Source: Strongylocentrotus pallidus (Eukaryota > Echinodermata > Echinoidea > Camarodonta > Strongylocentrotidae). From it: a DNA stretch of 24,791 nucleotides. The stretch is taken from NCBI GenBank assembly GCA_030265145.1, contig JARBES010000124.1, positions 11,722,950 through 11,747,740 of the forward strand, given 5' to 3'. A program made the translations under genes and the position numbers. Positions 19,724 through 24,791 of the stretch are shown piece by piece; positions within the stretch are counted from its first letter, which is position 1; each line of letters starts with the position of its first letter. Under the pieces are notes generated by a model. It saw nothing but the letters and a program-made list of their open reading frames with translations. It was not told where the DNA came from and ran no database searches.

Positions 19724-19729
19724 ACTTAC
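19724..19729 (-). other. OSBP: OSBP 5' splice site (GTAAGT)
   Basis: GTAAGT on the minus strand follows the Asn codon of ITSNAMIN exactly where the conserved protein match ends. It is a perfect match to the intron part of the U1 consensus, so the donor looks constitutively strong. Confidence 0.88.
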
Positions 19730-19977
19730 ATTGATCATGGCGTTGGATGTTATCCGGAACAACGTCGCCCTCTCGCTGATGCCCTTCAAGCGGGACGAGG
19801 CCTGCCCGGGGTCCTCTGTGGTTTCTAGCTCGGAGAGCGACCTCTGTAGTGCTGCGCCGTGCTTGACGATCAGATCGTTGCAGGTGTTGAGGTCCTCTAG
19901 CTTGCTGGTGAGTTGGCGGAGCGTGGTTTGTACCTCGTTGTGGTCTGTCTCTTGGGGATGCAACTTTTCATCATCAT
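19730..19977 (-). CDS. OSBP: OSBP internal exon (region just after the PH domain)
   Basis: This is one internal exon of oxysterol-binding protein, a sterol/PI4P exchange protein acting at ER-Golgi contact sites. It is 248 nt: two bases completing a split codon, then 82 codons. Recognisable stretches are TCNDLIVKHG, LQRSLSELE and ERATLFRITSNAMIN at the end, which match (from memory of the family) vertebrate OSBP between the PH domain and the central coiled-coil. The acidic start (DDEKL) corresponds to the acidic linker after the PH domain. The acceptor is a pyrimidine run ending TTCTTGCAG, read 5'->3' on the minus strand from about 20008 to 19978. The donor is GTAAGT at 19729-19724, after the codon for Asn, so the downstream junction is phase 0. 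The lipid-binding ORD and the FFAT motif must lie in exons at lower coordinates outside the window, and the PH domain at higher coordinates. The open frame carries on past the donor into the intron, but that tail is not protein. OSBP2 is an alternative name; invertebrates usually have a single OSBP. Confidence 0.93.
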
Positions 19978-20010
19978 CTGCAAGAAAAGAAAAGGAAAAA
20001 AACTTTCGAT
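19978..20010 (-). other. OSBP: OSBP 3' splice site with polypyrimidine tract
   Basis: Read on the minus strand this is a run of T and C ending in TTGCAG, directly before the first exon base at 19977. The T-rich run is about 25 nt with few purines, which is a strong acceptor. It fixes the upstream edge of the exon and shows that the codon is split after its first base. Confidence 0.85.
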
Positions 20011-20615
20011 TTATTTCTATTGGTATTGGTATAGTTTAGGCTTTTTAAATATAAAGTTGAGTTCTGGTCATGCAATTACACATAAAGATAAGCTTGTGTT
20101 CTGATAATGATAGAACATACATTCTCACAGAATCCAACAAAACCCACACTGCATGGATGTTCAAGATTACAAATAAATGACATGTCCAAACAATTTTGGA
20201 AGAAAATGTAAAGGGGCTGAGTAATGAGCATAGAAAGATGAAGCAAAATAAGGACATCAAGGTAATTGGGCCCGACACCATGTGCTTAAAAAAGGTCACT
20301 ATGTGCAAATGAGAGTTGTGGTTTTTACTGAAGATGATTTCCAGCAATTTTTGTTCGGTTGTTTTTTATTTTACTGGATCAAACAATCAATCTACTGCAG
20401 GTTAAACAATCCAGAATAATTATAGCGATGTTCTCTCGACATACGATGCCCATACCAGAGCTCAAGACTAGCGTTAAATATCAAGTTGGATACTGGTCAT
20501 GCAATTTCACTTAATGTGACAGAAATTGTCCGGAAGCAACGTACAGTTGATTGTTAGAGTAGATTTACTGTAATACTGTGCATGTTTCAGATTTGTTGTG
20601 AAAGTATGTCTAAAG
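20011..20615. other. OSBP intron, no further gene seen
   Basis: Sequence upstream of the OSBP acceptor. No PH-domain exon, small RNA or known repeat was recognised. The phrase GTTGAGTTCTGGTCATGCAATTACAC near 20056 recurs in altered form near 20483 (GTTGGATACTGGTCATGCAATTTCAC), a short diverged direct repeat. Confidence 0.5.
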
Positions 20616-20839
20616 GCCTGTTCAGATATGGCGAAGTAAACCGCTGCAAAAAAAAGCAGTTGCCGTATTTTTACGGGTAAATGAATGACAACCGTGTACA
20701 ACAAAGGACTTGCCGTATTCACTGAGCTCTGTGTTTAAATATTCAGGAAATATGAAGTGTATTACACCTTACATGTAATGATGTACGTCATCATAAAAAA
20801 CTGCAGCGATTTTGCTGTGCGTCATATCTGAACGAGGCT
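20616..20839. mobile_element. MITE with GCCTGTTCAGATATG ends
   Basis: The left GCCTGTTCAGATATGGCG is mirrored by the right CGTCATATCTGAACGAGGC. A second inverted pair lies inside: CCGCTGCAAAAA-AAAGCAG against CTGCAGCGATTTTGCTG. The element is about 224 bp and non-coding. It resembles foldback-type elements with long imperfect arms. Confidence 0.75.
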
Positions 20840-21432
20840 CAATTTTGTTACATTTTAGCTTCAACCACCTACAAGGTAGCATACAAGTACATGGACATGA
20901 GGAGGCAGAAGCTGAACAAAAACACTTCAACTGTGGTTCATTTTTTTCATCATTCTTCCAAATGTTCTGCTAGACCCCCGCTCTTTAGCACCGCCTATAC
21001 TGCAACCAATAAAAACTCAATTAACATAGAGCATTCACCGCTTTCAGACCTATTCCTCTACACATTGACAAACTCTGCCACTGATAAACATACTACTACC
21101 GGTATGTGGAATGGAGATTTATTATTTGTACAGGCACCCAACACGACCGGATTAAATCAATATCGAACGCAATCTGTTGCTTTTTGCCAACTTATTACAT
21201 GGATGTGATATTATCAAATTACAATGAAAGCAATCTGTTGCAGTTTGCCGACTTATTGCAGGAGTGTGAATAACATGATACTATTCAATAACATGTGTAC
21301 ATTACTTGTATGTATCTGGGACTATTGATTTGTCAGATACTTGCAGCAATACTGAATCTGAATTTTAACAATAATATTGCTTGAATATCAAACACCATGG
21401 TTGTTGCTTATACATGTACATGTACACTAAAT
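20840..21432. other. OSBP intron, no further gene seen
   Basis: An open frame of about 105 codons begins near 20891, but it has no recognisable domain and no splice-site support. A short direct repeat, AATCTGTTGC followed by TTTGCC(A/G)ACTTATT, occurs near 21171 and 21231. Confidence 0.45.
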
Positions 21433-21516
21433 ATTGTCCGTTCAGAGCCAGAAGGGCGTTATTACTCTGTGTTAAAAGTATATGAATTAGGGCCCTTCTG
21501 GCTCCAAACAGATGAT
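21433..21516. mobile_element. Short hairpin element, copy E
   Basis: The full-length ends ATTGTCCGTTCAGAGCC and GGCTCCAAACAGATGAT, with arms GCCAGAAGGGCG and GGGCCCTTCTGGC, make a stem of about 30 bp each side and an AT-rich loop. It is the best-preserved left outer end in the window. Confidence 0.8.
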
Positions 21517-22055
21517 ATCATGTATCCAAAGGAAAGTCTAAACAGGACAAGTAAAACAGAAGAGTACAAAGTACAAGGAAGACATAAACAAAACTAAAGA
21601 AATTATATATCATTTTAGCCTTTTCTTTTTAAATAAATAGAGTCAATAAGCCAATATTCTAATCCAGCAGTCAAAGTGTATTTGGCTTTTACTGGGACAA
21701 ATAGTTGTTCGAAATAGGACATTCTATTTCTTAGGAGATAACTTGGATAGCTGACATCAAGAGATACAATTACAGAAACACTAGATATTAGTTCAAAATG
21801 CGAGACTGATGCCTCTACAAAGAAACACCATTGTTTATGCATTAAAATACAATGTAATATGAACCTCAAACAACCTCAAAGTGAACTTTAACAAAGAGGG
21901 GTCGCAGAGACGCTCCTAACCTAATTATGCTGTAATTAATACATGCCAACCATGAAACGTACATCAGAGTTCACTCCATACACTACATGTACGCTTAACT
22001 ATGTAACGCAAGGTCACCTCAAACAAATACTTGAGTTTTAATGTTGGGATAGCAT
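21517..22055. other. OSBP intron, no further gene seen
   Basis: No exon or named repeat was seen. A short minus-strand frame near 21615-21869 has no motif or splice context. Confidence 0.5.
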
Positions 22056-22136
22056 ATCATCTTTTCAAAGCCAGAAAGGCATTAACTGTGTGTTTAAAGT
22101 AGATGAGTTAACGCCCTCCTTGCTCCGACAAGATGA
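22056..22136. mobile_element. Short hairpin element, copy F
   Basis: The left ATCATCTTTTCAAAGCC, with AGAAAGGCATTAAC, pairs with the right GTTAACGCCCTCCTTGCTCC. Arms are more diverged than in copy E, but length and layout are the same. Confidence 0.72.
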
Positions 22137-22363
22137 ATTCTTATTGGCATTTCACCCTTGAAAGCCCAGTTATCTCTACAGCTGATTAATGAATCGACTT
22201 GTACTTGAAGGTTTCTCAAGCACTGTTAATTTTTAACCACTGAGACTCTTGAAGGCAAGCTTAAGTAGAAAATAAGGTGAGAATTCATCATGGCTGTCTT
22301 TGCTGTCAAGTGAAGGAGTTTCTCTCTTCACAGGTTTCCCCATCTCTATGCTGATATCATGAG

Positions 22364-22457
22364 CATCTTGTCTATTTGGAGCTAGAAAGGCATTAACGGT
22401 AAACTTTGACACAGAGTTGACAAAAATTAAGGCCCTTCTGGCTCTGAGAAAACGATC
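22364..22457. mobile_element. Short hairpin element, copy G
   Basis: The left CATCTTGTCTATTTGGAGCT, then AGAAAGGCATTAAC, pairs with the right TTAAGGCCCTTCTGGCTCTG. The loop is longer than in other copies and contains AAACTTTGACACAGAGTTGA, related to the unit of the minisatellite that follows. Confidence 0.75.
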
Positions 22458-22540
22458 TCTGGTACTGAAGTGTATTCAGAGCTCTTGCACAGCTCTCATT
22501 GGCCTTTCAAGCTGCAGACCATTTCCCTCAAAATCTGTTT

Positions 22541-23054
22541 AGAGCCAGAAGGGCACTAATTCAGTGTTAAACTTAGTGTTAACTTGAGTTAACGCCCTTT
22601 TTACTCTCACTAATGCAGTGTTAATTCAGAGTTAAACTTGGTGTTAACTTGAGTTAACGCCCTTTTTACTCTCACTAATTCAGTGTTAATTCAGAGTTAA
22701 ACTTAGTGTTAACTTGAGTCAATGTCCTTTTTACTCTCACTAATTCAGTGTTAATTTAGTGTTAAACTTAGTGTTAACTTGAGTTAACGCCCTTTTTACT
22801 CTCACTAATTCAGTGTTAATTCAGAGTTGAACTTAGTGTTAACTTGAGTTAACATCCTTTTTACTCTCACTAATTCAGTGTTAATTCAGAGTTAAACTTA
22901 GTGTTAACATGATTTAACGCCCTTTTTACTCTCACTAATTCAGTGTTAATTCAGAGTTAAACTTAGTGTTAACTTGAGTTGACGCCCTTTTTACTCTCAC
23001 TAATTCAGTGTTAAGCTTAGTGTTAACTTGAGTTAACATCCTCTTTGCTCTCAG
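22541..23054 (+). repeat. 65-bp minisatellite grown inside a hairpin element (copy H)
   Basis: It opens with the normal left arm AGAGCCAGAAGGGC and closes with a right-arm-like CTTTGCTCTCAG. Between them the loop and right arm are repeated. CCTTTTTACTCTCAC ends at 22610, 22675, 22740, 22805, 22870, 22935 and 23000, an exact 65-bp period, then a shorter last unit. Within each unit GTTAA words (AGTGTTAACTTGAGTTAACG) are themselves repeated. Units differ at only a few bases. Confidence 0.93.
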
Positions 23055-23761
23055 CAGAATAGCGGACGAAATACAATCCTTATACATTTCAATGTAATTG
23101 CTTTAAACAACTGAAAAACTCGCAAATATCTAGAAGGCTGAAAAATGCAGGCGTCCATGAATAAATCATGATGGAAATAAAAAGACATGCACAAACACAA
23201 AAATTCACTCCAAACCTAAGGGGAAAAAATTTAACTTGGCTCAGGGGAAATAAACCCCCCAATAGATGTTGTTTCAGAGAATCCAGAATGTGCTACGAAG
23301 GTACTACAAGTACCCATCATATGATAGCATACAAAGACTACATATAATTCCTAACAAGGGTCTGCACTTCAAGACTATTGTCAGTCTGTGAATGCAAATG
23401 AAATGTTCCGCACGAAAGTATAATCATATGTTTGATAAATGTATTCATCCAGATGCACTGTCAACATGGCATGCTACTGTGCTGACATATATTCCAGTTA
23501 ACTCTAAATATTGAATGCAAAATCTACATGACTATTTATAAGCAACTGGATCGTAATTACTTGCTTGCTCATGTGTGGTTTTATAAGGAGATTTTTTTTC
23601 TTCTTCTTTATATATAACAATACGAAAAGAGTAAAAGCCATGTTGTCCATGATCCAATACACATTTGAAGTGAGGTACTTTATCTCCATATACTATATAC
23701 AATGTACCTAATCAATGTAATCACATTATTCTGTGTAAATTACTATCTGAATATAAAAAGA
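23055..23761. other. OSBP intron, no further gene seen
   Basis: AT-rich unique sequence; no exon, RNA gene or repeat family was recognised. Confidence 0.5.
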
Positions 23762-23815
23762 TAATAATAATAATAATTTAAGATTTGTATAGCGCACATA
23801 TCTGCCTATAATGGC
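23762..23815 (-). repeat. Possible retroposon tail with AAT repeats, copy 2
   Basis: (AAT)n followed by TTTAAGATTTGTATAGCGCACATATCTG. It shares its order and the TTTGTATAGC and CATATCTG words with 15850-15912. Seen from the minus strand it would be an element 3' end with an (ATT)n tail. Confidence 0.42.
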
Positions 23816-24670
23816 TGATAATGCTGATTTTTGTTTATCTTTAAGCTGACTCGCTAACATGAAGTATTCAAGCATATTTCTAATAAAGCAAATGGCCTTC
23901 TCCTTTGGAAAGACGTTAAAATAAATAAATGCCCTCAGAAATGAAATACTAACTACCCGTTAGTAACTACATAGCTACTCATCATGGGTGCAATTAAATA
24001 TAAATGTAAAATATATAAGAAAAATAATCAAGTATATTAGTCAAGTGTGTTAGATATGGCCCCTTTGCCCAAAATATAGTATACATATACCTGAGCATTT
24101 CATTAAATAGCCCAACACAGACCACCTACAAATGTATGTAAGTTGTTACAAATAGCCATGCTCTCATTCTGTGGAACGTACATGTATGAAACTCTGCATT
24201 TAGCCATCTCTTGGCGGAAAATGGTGAATATATATTCAGAGCATGAACTCTATGTTAATGTGACATTTAGAATATGGGTAACTAAAAAATGTGTCTCTCA
24301 TTCTCGCTCATAACCTTTTAGTCAGACGACACCTTTTTCTTAGGTGAAATGGTTTCTTTTTGCCATCTCCTAGTTCTCTATCTTCATATTAGATGTGTCC
24401 TTGATATTGTCCAATTTCTAGAATTTGCATTTTAGTGAGAAATCACTAATGGTTTGAGAGTCATGTATTTTCCCCCCATTTAAAGGTTTTAATTTTAAAG
24501 CTACATAAAAGGGAATAGTAGAAATATGCCTTTATTAAATTGAATGCAGTTCTTTAAAAATATGAATTAATTTAAGTATTTAACCGTTATCTGATTCGTA
24601 TGAATTTGTTTATTACATAGCAATTCAAGTTTACAAGTATTCTCTGGTATTTGTATTATCTACATACTGT

Positions 24671-24678
<8 letters not shown>
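23816..24678. other. OSBP intron, no further gene seen
   Basis: AT-rich sequence without a recognisable exon. No PH-domain segment of OSBP is apparent on the minus strand, so the upstream intron probably continues beyond the window. Confidence 0.5.
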
Positions 24679-24702
<24 letters not shown>

Positions 24703-24703
24703 A
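24679..24703 (+). repeat. TA dinucleotide microsatellite
   Basis: A perfect TATATA run of about 25 bases, directly next to the element fragment at 24704-24791. Confidence 0.95.
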
Positions 24704-24791
24704 GGACACAAGGCAGATAAATAAAAACACCGGAGAAGTGAATATTCCACTGACGTTTCGGGCATAGCCCTTTATCGAAGTGATTCAAGCA
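24704..24791 (-). mobile_element. Fragment resembling the end of a Penelope-like retroelement (cut by the window end)
   Basis: On the minus strand a GGGC-TAT-GCCC hairpin is followed by GAAACGTC, then a 3' part with CTTCTCCGGTGTTTTTATT, ending at a TA repeat. A stem followed by GAAAC(GTC) is the layout of the hammerhead ribozyme motifs known from Penelope-like elements; the rest of the catalytic core looks degenerate. The window stops before any coding part, so the family call is tentative. Confidence 0.4.

Noticed and set aside
19634-19729. The open frame continuing past the OSBP donor (Val-Ser-Ala-Phe... then Cys-Leu-Phe-Val repeats)
   Set aside because: It lies after a perfect GTAAGT and translates a tetranucleotide repeat; conservation with OSBP stops exactly at the donor.
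20891-21208. A 105-codon plus-strand frame in the OSBP intron
   Set aside because: No domain, signal or splice boundary is visible, and part of its sequence is repeated nearby in non-coding context (AATCTGTTGC near 21171 and 21231).
3775-22457. Repeated GAGCCAGAAGGGC units as a CRISPR-like array
   Set aside because: Units are inverted hairpins at irregular distances of up to 14 kb in a eukaryotic intron, not direct repeats with uniform spacers.
1-24791. tRNA, rRNA or snRNA genes
   Set aside because: I looked for tRNA A/B-box pairs such as TGGCNNAGTGG and GGTTCGANTCC and for rRNA-like stretches and found none that hold together.
1-24791. A coordinated multi-gene novel system
   Set aside because: Only one coding exon can be supported. 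The structure present consists of repeats and candidate regulatory DNA, so there is no set of genes from which to infer a system.

Overview
The window looks like nuclear DNA of a marine invertebrate deuterostome, most likely an echinoderm such as a sea urchin. The reasons are a split gene with canonical splice sites, an AT-rich background, many short hairpin repeats, long pyrimidine microsatellites and frequent TACATGTA palindromes. The species assignment is inference.

Only one exon is firmly supported. It lies on the minus strand at 19730-19977 and encodes 82 complete codons of oxysterol-binding protein (OSBP), from the linker after the PH domain. It has a polypyrimidine-CAG acceptor on the high-coordinate side and a GTAAGT donor on the low-coordinate side. 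I did not see the neighbouring OSBP exons (end of the PH domain upstream; the ACRDFL-type segment downstream), so most of the window reads as two very long OSBP introns, at least 4.8 kb upstream of the exon and up to 19.7 kb downstream. A second gene nested in the large intron cannot be excluded. Weak candidates are a spliceable open segment at 17456-17628 and a possible first exon ending at 2067.

Layout by position: 1-137 and 6801-6936 are copies of one dispersed repeat. 1497-1873 is a long CT tract. 3400-3970, 7019-7099 and 21433-23054 hold a family of short hairpin elements with GAGCCAGAAGGGC arms, one of which has grown into a 65-bp minisatellite. 4207-4310 is degenerate telomere-like DNA. 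5165-5330, 5537-5685, 7379-7523, 8024-8218 and 20616-20839 are other elements with inverted terminal repeats. 9944-10170, 10787-10909 and 17071-17455 are further CT tracts. 10917-13215 and 13430-15599 are two copies of a ~2.2-2.3 kb segment in tandem, separated by a 100-N assembly gap. 15708-15880 is a triplet-repeat block. The right edge (24679-24791) carries a TA microsatellite and a fragment that resembles the hammerhead-like ends of Penelope-like retroelements.

The most interesting signal is in the tandem duplication. Its two copies differ at roughly one base in ten in ordinary sequence, yet share a 226-bp core without a single difference and two nearly unchanged ~85-90 bp blocks. That pattern fits conserved regulatory or exonic sequence, or recent gene conversion. 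The next most interesting signals are the hairpin family with its minisatellite and the TGTT/TGTC microsatellite just inside the OSBP 5' splice site.
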